A DNA stretch of 23,458 nucleotides from Methylotenera_A sp031381645 (lineage in GTDB: Bacteria; Pseudomonadota; Gammaproteobacteria; Burkholderiales; Methylophilaceae), in contig JANMYB010000066.1 in assembly GCA_031381645.1 (NCBI GenBank), positions 1-23,458 on the forward strand, written 5' to 3'. Of this stretch, positions 1-7,142 are shown piece by piece. The notes below the pieces were generated by a model. It searched no databases. It was not told the DNA's origin and saw only the letters and a program-made list of their open reading frames with translations. How positions within the stretch are numbered: position 1 is the stretch's first letter; the number at the start of each line of letters is the position of its first letter. Both the position numbers and the translations under genes were made by a program.

Positions 1-1650
1 ATGAGCATTATCTGCCGCTTCGCGTTTATCCATTGGCCGCTCGCGTGGGTCTTGAATACTCAACACGCTGGCAATAATCAATATTTCGCTCAAACAGCCT
101 TCACGTTTTGCCGCTAAAATCATGCGGCCTACGCGTGGGTCCAACGGCAATTTAGCAAGCTGCAAACCAATTTCAGTAATTTGGCGTTTACTATCCACTG
201 CGCCCAATTCTTGCAATAATTGGTAGCCATCGGCAATCAAGCGTGAAGATGGCGCTTCTATAAACGGAAAATCTTCAATGTCACCCAGCCGCAGCGCCGC
301 CATGCGCAAAATCACGCTGGCGAGCGAGCTACGTAAAATTTCTGGCTCAGTAAACTCTGGGCGACTATTAAAATCTTCTTCTGAATAAAGCCGTACGCAA
401 ATGCCGTTTGAAACGCGCCCACAACGGCCTGCGCGCTGCTTTGCAGCCGCTTGCGATATTTTCTCTATCTGCAACTGCTCTACTTTGGCACGCGTACTGT
501 AGCGATTCACCCGCGCTAAACCAGCATCAATCACGTATTTGATGCCTGGCACGGTGAGCGAGGTTTCCGCCACATTGGTGGCTAAAACAATGCGCCGTGA
601 ACTATGACTTTTGAATATTTTTTGTTGGTCTTCAATCGAAAGTCGCGCAAATAACGGCAACACTTCAATGTGTTTTAATTTGGTGGAACGACCCTGATAT
701 TTACGGAGATGGTCGGCTACATCTCGAATCTCGCGCTCGCCTGGCAAAAACACCAAAATATCACCATCACCCTGACGCAGCAAGTCATCTGCCGCGTCCA
801 TTACCGCCTCTTCAATCGCTTCCTCGAAATCATCCTCCTCCACTTCCATTAGCGGCCGATAGCGAATTTCAACTGGATAAGTACGCCCAGAAACCTCAAT
901 CACTGGAGCACCATTAAAGTGGCTGGAGAAGCGCTCTGCGTCTATCGTAGCGGAAGTAACAATGATTTTTAGATCGGGACGTTTCGGTAATAACTGCTTA
1001 AGGTAACCCAGCAGAAAATCAATATTCAGGCTGCGTTCGTGCGCCTCATCGATAATAATCGTGTCGTAAGCATTGAGGAATTTATCGCCCTGCGTTTCCG
1101 CCAGCAAGATGCCGTCGGTCATTAACTTAACATAGCTGGAATCGGTAATTTTGTCGTTAAAACGCACTTTATAGCCGACGACTTCACCTAAGGGTGAATT
1201 GAGTTCCTGCGCAATGCGGCTTGCCACAGAACGCGCTGCAATGCGGCGCGGTTGTGTGTGGCCGATTAAACCTGATATACCGCGGCCAAGTGCCAAGCAG
1301 ATTTTAGGCAATTGCGTGGTTTTGCCGCTACCCGTTTCGCCGCACACAATCACGACCTGATTTTTCTTGATGGCTTCAGAAATTTCATCGCGTCGTGCAG
1401 AAACTGGCAGCTCGAGCGGATATGCTGGCTTGGGTAAATTGGCGAGTCGAGCGGAAAATTTTTGCTGTGAACTACGCACTTTTTGTGCAATTTCACCCAA
1501 TAAACGCTGCGCTTTTAGCTTGGCATTTTCATCAACCAACTTCTGCAAATCTGCCACATCGCGCAGCTTGCGCCGCAGCGCGTGACGATCTGCCAGCATG
1601 CAGGTTTGTAATTGCTGATTAAGTGAATTGAGATTCAACGGAGTTGTCAT
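1..1650 (-). CDS. hrpA: ATP-dependent DEAH-box RNA helicase HrpA, 5' part only
   Basis: The reverse complement from the ATG at 1650 is open to the left edge, giving the first 550 residues of a protein that is normally about 1300 residues long; the C-terminal half lies outside the window. Visible helicase motifs in order: Walker A GETGSGKT (about residues 104-111), TQPRR (motif Ia), DEAH (about 200), SATI (motif III), TNVAETS (motif V) and QRAGRCGR (motif VI). A charged N-terminal extension of about 100 residues precedes the helicase core, as in Escherichia coli HrpA, and long stretches match my memory of that protein (for example IGHTQPRR and SIQDPRERPMDK). HrpA unwinds RNA using ATP; in E. 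coli it has been linked to mRNA processing and rescue of stalled or collided ribosomes. The gene diverges from the pentapeptide gene at 1787. Assignment is secure; alternatives such as HrpB are less likely because the N-terminal extension and motif spellings are HrpA-like. Confidence 0.96.
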   Translation of the reverse strand, partial: MTTPLNLNSLNQQLQTCMLADRHALRRKLRDVADLQKLVDENAKLKAQRLLGEIAQKVRSSQQKFSARLANLPKPAYPLELPVSARRDEISEAIKKNQVVIVCGETGSGKTTQLPKICLALGRGISGLIGHTQPRRIAARSVASRIAQELNSPLGEVVGYKVRFNDKITDSSYVKLMTDGILLAETQGDKFLNAYDTIIIDEAHERSLNIDFLLGYLKQLLPKRPDLKIIVTSATIDAERFSSHFNGAPVIEVSGRTYPVEIRYRPLMEVEEDDFEEAIEEAVMDAADDLLRQGDGDILVFLPGEREIRDVADHLRKYQGRSTKLKHIEVLPLFARLSIEDQQKIFKSHSSRRIVLATNVAETSLTVPGIKYVIDAGLARVNRYSTRAKVEQLQIEKISQAAAKQRAGRCGRVSNGICVRLYSEEDFNSRPEFTEPEILRSSLASVILRMAALRLGDIEDFPFIEAPSSRLIADGYQLLQELGAVDSKRQITEIGLQLAKLPLDPRVGRMILAAKREGCLSEILIIASVLSIQDPRERPMDKREAADNAH

Positions 1651-1786
1651 ACTGCGCGCATTTTAACACGCTAGCAGTCTTGGTTTTAAAGTCAGATAGA
1701 CTACTAAATACTTTATTCACCAGTTTAGGGCTGTTACACTGTAATGATGAATATTAAATTGATGCCAACAACTTAACTACTCCAAA

Positions 1787-2827
1787 ATGCCATCAGCAAA
1801 ACTAAAAAAATCAGCCGTCACTAAACGTGAAAAACTTGAAGAGTCCGTAAAGGAATCTACCGATAAAGTCCGGTATCTTTTTTACTTTTTCTTAGCTCCA
1901 CTTATTTACGTTCTAATGTCAGTATTTTTCACAACGGACACAATGCTATTGCTGGCTGATGTCAATCTCAAGCTACCAGTTATTGAACTAAATGTTCCAT
2001 TGATTGGATTTTATTTTTTAATCCCACTGTTTGTGGTTATATTTCACTTCTATTTACTAAAAAATTTAGAAAGCCATCAAGACAAACTGATGAAATGGCA
2101 ACGGGCTTGGAACGGCTCCATACCACGCGAAAACATCCCCTTATTGCTATTTAACTTATCCTCACTAGATAAAGAAGCGCCATTAAAGTTTTGGGTAAAC
2201 CTAGCCAGTAATATTTTCTACATTTACTTAGCCACATTTACGCTAGCCATTATATTTTGGCGCTTCGCAGACTATCAAAGCGGTTATATGTCGACGTGGC
2301 ATTTAATCTTGTTATTAATTGACATGTATTTTGTTATAAAAATAAATCAGGCCTTTGCCAAGAATTCATCTGCTAATAATCAGCCTAAAAGTAAATGGGT
2401 TTCCAAAGCCATGTGGCTACTAATCGCATTAGTAATGACTATAAAGATAATGGCAGTAATTTGGATAGATTTCACAGAAGATAATACCTTTGCAAAACAG
2501 TCATATTGGATTGAATATGAATATAAAAAAATTATAACGACACCCTTTTGCAATGTTACTAATTGGCTTCATGTTGACTTTTTAGGTTGCCACGATATTA
2601 CAAACTTTGTCTTTTGGAATATTCTCCCTCACATTTCAATACCTCCAGGGGAAAATTTATTACCTCCAGATAGCAAACTGTCAGCATTAGCGCAGAGTGC
2701 AATATCAAAAGAAGATCCTGTACTATCCGACTTCAATCATCGTGATGTTAGCATTGAGCTTAGCGGCAGGTCACTACGGATGGCTTTTTTAGGAAGCGCT
2801 GTACTACCTAATGTAGGCATTAACTAA
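1787..2827 (+). CDS. Membrane portion of the split pentapeptide protein (346-aa open frame)
   Basis: This is the frame that would be translated as the sequence stands. A lysine-rich, probably cytoplasmic N-terminus (about residues 1-28) is followed by hydrophobic segments near residues 29-48, 70-93, 140-165, 170-190 and 205-226, then a soluble stretch of about 100 residues with two cysteines (FCNVTNW and FLGCHD). The last about 17 residues already show pentapeptide periodicity (SLRMA, FLGSA, VLPNV) before the frame closes. Without the downstream frame the product would keep its membrane part but lose nearly all of the beta-helical tail. No enzymatic motif was recognised. The start at 1787 is the first ATG of the frame; no strong Shine-Dalgarno sequence precedes it. 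Confidence 0.7.
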   Translation: MPSAKLKKSAVTKREKLEESVKESTDKVRYLFYFFLAPLIYVLMSVFFTTDTMLLLADVNLKLPVIELNVPLIGFYFLIPLFVVIFHFYLLKNLESHQDKLMKWQRAWNGSIPRENIPLLLFNLSSLDKEAPLKFWVNLASNIFYIYLATFTLAIIFWRFADYQSGYMSTWHLILLLIDMYFVIKINQAFAKNSSANNQPKSKWVSKAMWLLIALVMTIKIMAVIWIDFTEDNTFAKQSYWIEYEYKKIITTPFCNVTNWLHVDFLGCHDITNFVFWNILPHISIPPGENLLPPDSKLSALAQSAISKEDPVLSDFNHRDVSIELSGRSLRMAFLGSAVLPNVGIN

Positions 2828-3134
2828 TGCAAGGCTTCAAGGTGCCACGCTAGTGCTTGCACTTTTAGGAAAGTCGAACTTAAAATGGGCTGGATTGCAA
2901 AATGCAAATTTAGAATTAACTCATTTAGAAGGTGCTGATTTGCATGGTAGCAATCTACAAAATGCAGACTTAGCAAATGCAAGCTTAATAAAAACCCGAT
3001 TAACGAACGCTGACTTAACAAACGCTAAATTAGAAGGCGTAAAGTGGGCTGGTGCATATATATTAGGCGCTAAGTTGAACAAGGCAGACCTAGAAAAAGC
3101 GCTATCGCAGGGAGCTGTACTGGAAGAAGAAAAG
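2756..3134 (+). repeat. Pentapeptide-repeat region
   Basis: About 25 tandem five-residue units of the A(D/N)LXX type are read through the frameshift near 2819, for example NLKWA GLQNA NLELT HLEGA DLHGS NLQNA DLANA. The repeat becomes irregular toward the end (KWAGA YILGA KLNKA DLEKA LSQGA). Such repeats fold as a right-handed quadrilateral beta-helix in known family members; here they follow a membrane domain. The DNA repeats are degenerate, so this is a protein-level repeat rather than a DNA satellite. Confidence 0.85.
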
Positions 3135-3175
3135 TAAGATTAAAATTTGTCCAAAAATAATAAAAATAAATGCTC

Positions 3176-3202
3176 TGCAAGCCAATACTCATGCGGCTTG
3201 CA
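3176..3202 (-). terminator. Hairpin downstream of ligE, possible intrinsic terminator
   Basis: A perfect 8-bp inverted repeat (TGCAAGCC at 3176-3183 and GGCTTGCA at 3195-3202, loop 11) sits between two converging genes. Read on the minus strand it follows the ligE stop codon by 18 bases and precedes a U-rich but interrupted stretch (TTTATTTTTATTATTTTT). It could also serve the plus-strand pentapeptide gene, where a short T run follows. The large loop and imperfect U-tract keep confidence moderate. Confidence 0.45.
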
Positions 3203-3220
3203 TGATAGGTGTTTTATGGC

Positions 3221-4078
3221 TTATTCATTACGCTCGCGCAAAAAGCTGGCAAACTTTGGCTTACCACTTGGCGTTTTATCGCGGTAAGTATAGGTGACGA
3301 GACTGCCGATTTTAGGCGGATGCTCACGTTGAGCATCACTAAAACCCGTGCCGAGTTTAAAGCACAATCCTTCGGGTGTTTCCACCACCAGCGCGCCAAG
3401 TTTGCCTTTGTGTTTGCCGCGACCTGGCGTGTGCGCAACCACGGTCGCCTCAGCATCGAATAAGGGTTTTAGCTTAAGTAGCGCGTCACTGCGCCCCGTG
3501 GTATAAAGCGCGTCGGCGCGATGCAACATCAACCCCTCGCCGCCCTGCGCGACAACTTTGTTAAGCCGCACCTTTAACTCTATTTCATCTTTAACGCGAA
3601 ATTGCGCAACAGCTTTTAGGTAAGGTGCTTTCTTTTCCTTATGGGCTTGGTTGACGATTTCGACAATGCGCTTGGCGCGCGCTTCAAACGTGCCCTCTGC
3701 GTTTGGCAACTCAAAAATTAAGTATGAAATTCCGCGCCATTCTTCATCAATCGGCACGTCCTTGCGTACCGCGCCAGAAAGCGCGTCGAACTTAGCTCTC
3801 GCCAGCCACAACTCGCCATCCATCGGCGTGGCGGGGAAATCTTTTACAAACCAATTGGGCGCGTTAATCACGTTGCCTGCGCGGGTGCGCAACACTTTTC
3901 CATCCCAAATTGCGCGCACGCCATCAAACTTTTCGCTCACTAAAAATTGCTGTACATTTGTGCCAGATTGATAAATTTGAGCAAGCAATACATCTGGCGC
4001 GGCCTGCCCTGCAAGCATCGTAGATAAGGGTGCACAGAGCAGCGCAATTAAAAGCAAACGACGCGTTAAATGTATCAA
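3221..4078 (-). CDS. ligE: Secreted (periplasmic) ATP-dependent DNA ligase, LigE type
   Basis: The 285-residue protein begins with a signal peptide (RR followed by a leucine-rich core, likely cleaved near AGQA at 23-26), then a minimal nucleotidyltransferase domain and an OB fold. Motif I is KFDGVR at 50-55, with K50 the expected AMP-accepting lysine. MDGELW is at 86-91, FELP at 122-125, the GGEGLML motif at 179-185, and KLK (motif V) at 202-204. No extra zinc-finger or nuclease domains are present, which fits the minimal Lig E class. These ligases seal nicks with ATP and are exported; a role with extracellular DNA or DNA uptake has been proposed. The start is TTG at 4078, directly after the TAA of the upstream methyltransferase; the next in-frame ATG (residue 21) would destroy the signal peptide. 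No good ribosome binding site precedes it, so translation is probably coupled. Confidence 0.92.
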   Translation of the reverse strand: MIHLTRRLLLIALLCAPLSTMLAGQAAPDVLLAQIYQSGTNVQQFLVSEKFDGVRAIWDGKVLRTRAGNVINAPNWFVKDFPATPMDGELWLARAKFDALSGAVRKDVPIDEEWRGISYLIFELPNAEGTFEARAKRIVEIVNQAHKEKKAPYLKAVAQFRVKDEIELKVRLNKVVAQGGEGLMLHRADALYTTGRSDALLKLKPLFDAEATVVAHTPGRGKHKGKLGALVVETPEGLCFKLGTGFSDAQREHPPKIGSLVTYTYRDKTPSGKPKFASFLRERNE

Positions 4079-4909
4079 TTAAAAACCGATATTTAAAAAA
4101 CGATGTTGTAAATCTTGCAGATTAAATTCGCTCAAAATCGCATCCATTCTTTCGCGCGCATTTTTGCGCGGCTGACCTGTGTATTTGGCGATAATCAGCT
4201 CATTTTTCATGGAATGCTCCCAACCGACTAATTCTGTCACCGTCACGCTATAACCAGCCGCTTCCAGCTGCAAACAGCGCAGCACATTGGTGATTTGGCT
4301 ACCAAATTCGCGCGTATGAATCGGGTGGCGCCAGATTTCACTTAATGGCGTTTTGCCAAAGCTTTCGTTTTTATGTTTACGTAGCACTTCTGCTACTTCT
4401 GCCTGACAGCAAGGCACCAACACCATAAACTTAGCTTTTTTTTGTAGCCCAAACTGAATCGCATCATCGGTCGCCGTGTTGCAAGCGTGCAGTGCGGTGA
4501 CAATATCCACTCGGCTTGGCAAGGTATTTGAGGTAATAGATTCTTCCACTGTTAAATGCTCAAAACGCATTCGTTCAAAACCACAATCCACGGCTAGTTG
4601 ACGTGATTTCTCGACTAAATCCGCACGCGTTTCAATGCCGATGACTTCGCCAACTTCAAGTTGCTTCATCAACAAATCGTACAAAATAAACCCTAAATAC
4701 GATTTACCTGCACCGTGATCCGCCAGCACAGGAGTTGGATTGCTAGCCAATACCTCGTTAAACAATGGCACTATAAAATTCACCAAATGGTTCACCTGCT
4801 TGAGCTTGCGGCGACTATCTTGATTCAGCTTGCCATCAATGGTAAGTATGTGCAGCGCCTTGAGCAACTCGAGTGATTGGTTAGGTTTGATTTCGGGAAT
4901 TAATGCCAT
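4079..4909 (-). CDS. Class I SAM-dependent methyltransferase (Methyltransf_32-like)
   Basis: 276 residues. A helical N-terminal segment (about 1-60) precedes a Rossmann-fold methyltransferase core. Motif I is LADHGAGKSYLGF (62-74), the acidic end of strand 2 is GIE (91-93), and HACNTATDDA (141-150) and VPCCQ (165-169) are the distinctive motifs of the family related to eukaryotic METTL25/GSTCD proteins. The substrate is unknown; RNA or protein are both possible. The product is predicted to be cytoplasmic (no signal peptide or membrane segment). It is the first gene of a two-gene minus-strand unit: its TAA stop (4081-4079) touches the TTG start of ligE. It diverges from rbgA across a 71-base gap (4910-4980) that must hold both promoters. 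The start ATG at 4909 gives the full N-terminal helix. Confidence 0.85.
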   Translation of the reverse strand: MALIPEIKPNQSLELLKALHILTIDGKLNQDSRRKLKQVNHLVNFIVPLFNEVLASNPTPVLADHGAGKSYLGFILYDLLMKQLEVGEVIGIETRADLVEKSRQLAVDCGFERMRFEHLTVEESITSNTLPSRVDIVTALHACNTATDDAIQFGLQKKAKFMVLVPCCQAEVAEVLRKHKNESFGKTPLSEIWRHPIHTREFGSQITNVLRCLQLEAAGYSVTVTELVGWEHSMKNELIIAKYTGQPRKNARERMDAILSEFNLQDLQHRFLNIGF

Positions 4910-4980
4910 GCGCTATTTTAACTTAGGTTGTGCATGCATAAGCCATGTAAAATAACGAAAATTTATTTGAGTTCAAAATT

Positions 4981-5862
4981 ATGGCAATTCAATGGTACCC
5001 AGGTCACATGACTCAGGCTAGAAAGAAGGCCGAAGAAACCATGGAATTTACCGACATCGTGATTGAGGTGTTGGACGCGCGCGTGCCAGAAGCCAGCCAT
5101 AACCCAGTGATTAACGAGATGCGTTTGTTTCGACAACGCCCTAACCTGAAAATACTCAACAAGGCAGACCTAGCCGACCCCAAAGTGACACAAGATTGGT
5201 TGAATTATTTCAACGCGCAACCCAATACCAAAGCAGTGGCGCTGAGCTGCAAAAAACCTGGTGACGCGAATAAAATCCCCAAGCACTGTTTGGCGCTAAC
5301 GCCGCACCGCGGAACGCATTTGAAGCCGCTGCGCATGTTGATTATGGGCATTCCGAATGTGGGTAAATCAACACTCATGAACGCGCTGCTAAACCGCCGT
5401 GTGGCGAAGGTGGGTGATGAACCTGCTGTGACCAAAAGCCAACAACGTTTTGATCTATCTGAAACAATGAGCATTACCGACACGCCAGGCATGATGTGGC
5501 CAAAAATTCAATATGAGAGCGATGGTTACATGCTGGCCGCGAGTCACGCCATTGGCCGCAATGCGGTGATTGACGAAGATGTGGCGCTATTTTTAGCGGA
5601 TAATTTGCTCAAAACCTATCCTGAACTGCTGAATGCGCGCTACAAACTAGATGTGACCAATATGGACGGCGTGGATTTGCTCGAAGCCATTGCCAAGCGC
5701 CGTAGTTACAAACGCCATGACGGATTATGGGATACCGAAAAAACTGCTGTGGCTTTTTTGACCGACTACAGAAGTGGTGCAATAGGCCGAGTAAGCTTAG
5801 AAAGCCCTAGTTCTAGAGCAGAGATGATTGAAGCCAGCAAAAATCTTACGCCCCAAGTTTAG
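4981..5862 (+). CDS. rbgA: Ribosome biogenesis GTPase RbgA/YlqF
   Basis: 293 residues with the circularly permuted order of G motifs that defines the YlqF/YawG family: G4 NKAD (60-63), G5-like SCKK (89-92), G1 GIPNVGKST (123-131), the G2 threonine around T151 and G3 DTPG (167-170). The N-terminal IQWYPGHM is a family hallmark. The C-terminal third (about 180-290) corresponds to the helical RNA-binding domain. In Bacillus subtilis RbgA (282 residues) helps assemble the large ribosomal subunit at a late step; the proteobacterial homologue is presumed to act similarly. The gene is monocistronic here and overlaps the 3' end of the diguanylate cyclase by 17 bases on the opposite strand. No strong Shine-Dalgarno sequence is seen, but the start is fixed by the conserved N-terminus. 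Confidence 0.94.
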   Translation: MAIQWYPGHMTQARKKAEETMEFTDIVIEVLDARVPEASHNPVINEMRLFRQRPNLKILNKADLADPKVTQDWLNYFNAQPNTKAVALSCKKPGDANKIPKHCLALTPHRGTHLKPLRMLIMGIPNVGKSTLMNALLNRRVAKVGDEPAVTKSQQRFDLSETMSITDTPGMMWPKIQYESDGYMLAASHAIGRNAVIDEDVALFLADNLLKTYPELLNARYKLDVTNMDGVDLLEAIAKRRSYKRHDGLWDTEKTAVAFLTDYRSGAIGRVSLESPSSRAEMIEASKNLTPQV

Positions 5863-7033
5863 TGTCGCGTGTAATCTGCGTGTAGCTGACCACGCGATTT
5901 CGACCGCTATTTTTAGCACCATACATGGCGCTATCTGCAGAAGCCACCAAGCCTTTAAAATCGTAACCTGCGCGCACTGAGTCTGCCACGCCAATGCTCA
6001 CCGTGGCTTTAATATTTGCTTTGTTCACTTTAAGCGGACTCGCCTCGACCGCTGCACGTATGCGCTCGGCTAAACCTAACGCATCACTCTCGGTTGTATT
6101 CGGCAAAAATACGCAAAACTCCTCCCCACCGTAGCGACCCATCACATCACTAGAACGCAAAATACCTGAAATTACTTTGGCCAGATGCCTTAGCACATCA
6201 TCACCAATCAAGTGCCCATATTGATCGTTCACTTTTTTAAAGTGATCAATGTCTATCAACAATACGCCCATACTCAAATTGATGCGCTTACAAATATCTC
6301 GCATTTTTAAGGCCGCTTCTTCTAAGCCACGGCGATTTAACACGTTGGTGAGACTGTCGATAGTTGCTATTGACTCCAGATTTTGACTCAGTTTATAACT
6401 TAGCATCAACACAAATAAGCTGGAGATAAAAAACTGCGAAACCGCGCCCAGCATGAAGGTGTAAGAATTTACAGGCCAAGCAGCAAAAGAGTCAAACACC
6501 TCAATGTCCATCTGCGAAGCATATATTGCGCGGGCAACCATTAATATCGCCATCAACAAATATAAGCTTGAGGCAATCCAATATAAATTACCCACCACGC
6601 CTTCATCGCGCGAAAACGTGAGCCGAGCACAATAGAGATAAATCGCTGCAAAAATAATCGCACTCAGGATGACAGTCGTTCTTATGTCCTGCTTGGTCAA
6701 CATAAAATAGGCATCAATGGTCATCAGTAGCAAAAAAACAGCCATGGGAATGCGATGATTTGGCGCTTTGCCTATAAACGCTTGAATGCCATTGATATAC
6801 AAGCTTAAACCAGCGCCAATTAAGGCCATTCCTGGCAACAAAAGTACCTTAGTCGAATCCAGCTGAATGAGCACCAGCACCATACCCAAGCCAATTACTA
6901 AATTACCCACCGCCCAGTAACCTGGGCCGCGTAGTTCTTTGTGATGTGTTCGTGTAATCGCCAACAGCATGGATAGCATGAAAGTGAGTAACATCGACAT
7001 GAAAATAATGGTTCTTAAATCAAATTTTGGCAT
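5846..7033 (-). CDS. Membrane-bound diguanylate cyclase (GGDEF)
   Basis: 395 residues. The first about 215 residues contain roughly seven hydrophobic segments (near 8-26, 40-58, 62-82, 96-112, 119-136, 148-170 and 192-213), with no recognised ligand-binding motif. A GGDEF domain follows (about 225-385) with DSLTNVLNRRG at its start, LLIDIDHFKKVND, and the intact active-site loop GGEEF (302-306). An inhibitory RxxD site, RSSD (293-296), sits exactly five residues upstream, so product feedback by c-di-GMP is expected. The enzyme should make c-di-GMP from two GTP at the inner membrane. The gene converges with rbgA (17-base tail overlap) and diverges from rep across 109 bases. The N-terminal sensor could be a MASE-like module, but I cannot name it. 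Confidence 0.92.
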   Translation of the reverse strand: MPKFDLRTIIFMSMLLTFMLSMLLAITRTHHKELRGPGYWAVGNLVIGLGMVLVLIQLDSTKVLLLPGMALIGAGLSLYINGIQAFIGKAPNHRIPMAVFLLLMTIDAYFMLTKQDIRTTVILSAIIFAAIYLYCARLTFSRDEGVVGNLYWIASSLYLLMAILMVARAIYASQMDIEVFDSFAAWPVNSYTFMLGAVSQFFISSLFVLMLSYKLSQNLESIATIDSLTNVLNRRGLEEAALKMRDICKRINLSMGVLLIDIDHFKKVNDQYGHLIGDDVLRHLAKVISGILRSSDVMGRYGGEEFCVFLPNTTESDALGLAERIRAAVEASPLKVNKANIKATVSIGVADSVRAGYDFKGLVASADSAMYGAKNSGRNRVVSYTQITRDTKLGA

Positions 7034-7052
7034 CGCGATTCGGCGCTAGTTA

Positions 7053-7080
7053 TTGTTAGCAGGTACAATCATACTATAAA
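7053..7080 (+). promoter_or_regulatory. Candidate sigma-70 promoter for rep
   Basis: A TTGTTA -35-like element (7053-7058), a 16-base spacer and a TATAAA -10-like element (7075-7080) lie about 62 bases upstream of the rep start, in the intergenic region shared with the divergent diguanylate cyclase gene. The match is 4/6 at -35 and 5/6 at -10. This is pattern matching only. Confidence 0.4.
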
Positions 7081-7142
7081 GATATAGCAACCAAAACTGC
7101 TCGGCAGAATATCGTGCCAGTTGTTTCAAATATATAAGAAAA

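Larger units (their letters stand above)
1787..3137 (+). pseudogene. Pentapeptide-repeat membrane protein gene split by a +1 frameshift near 2819
   Basis: Two adjacent reading frames make up what looks like one gene. The first runs from the ATG at 1787 to a TAA at 2825-2827; the second is open from 2817 to the TAA at 3135-3137. Skipping the A at 2819 joins VLPNV in the first frame to GLTNA in the second and restores a continuous protein of about 449 residues. The pentapeptide pattern (small residue, variable, Leu in the centre, variable, small) keeps its five-residue phase across the join: SLRMA FLGSA VLPNV | GLTNA RLQGA TLVLA. That makes two unrelated genes very unlikely. The N-terminal part has about five hydrophobic segments; the tail is a right-handed quadrilateral beta-helix by family. 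Function unknown. The DNA looks AT-richer than its neighbours. The break may be a true mutation, a sequencing error, or less likely recoding, since no classical slippery sequence is visible. Confidence 0.8.

Noticed and set aside
1651..1786. Promoters or a small gene between hrpA and the pentapeptide gene
   Set aside because: No hexamer pair with acceptable spacing and no credible short coding frame was seen in these 136 bases, although divergent promoters must lie there.
2853..3137. Independent small pentapeptide protein starting with GTG at 2853
   Set aside because: The repeat is already in phase upstream of 2853 (ALTNA RLQGA TLVLA), and no ribosome binding site precedes the GTG; a split gene explains it better.
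3221..4018. ATG at residue 21 as the ligE start
   Set aside because: It would remove the signal peptide that characterises this ligase class, and the upstream TTG abuts the previous stop codon in a typical coupling arrangement.
7094..7119. Sigma-54-like promoter for the diguanylate cyclase (TGGCACG ATAT TCTGC on the minus strand)
   Set aside because: The GG-to-GC spacing is one base longer than the strict sigma-54 requirement, and the second box reads CTGC rather than TTGC.
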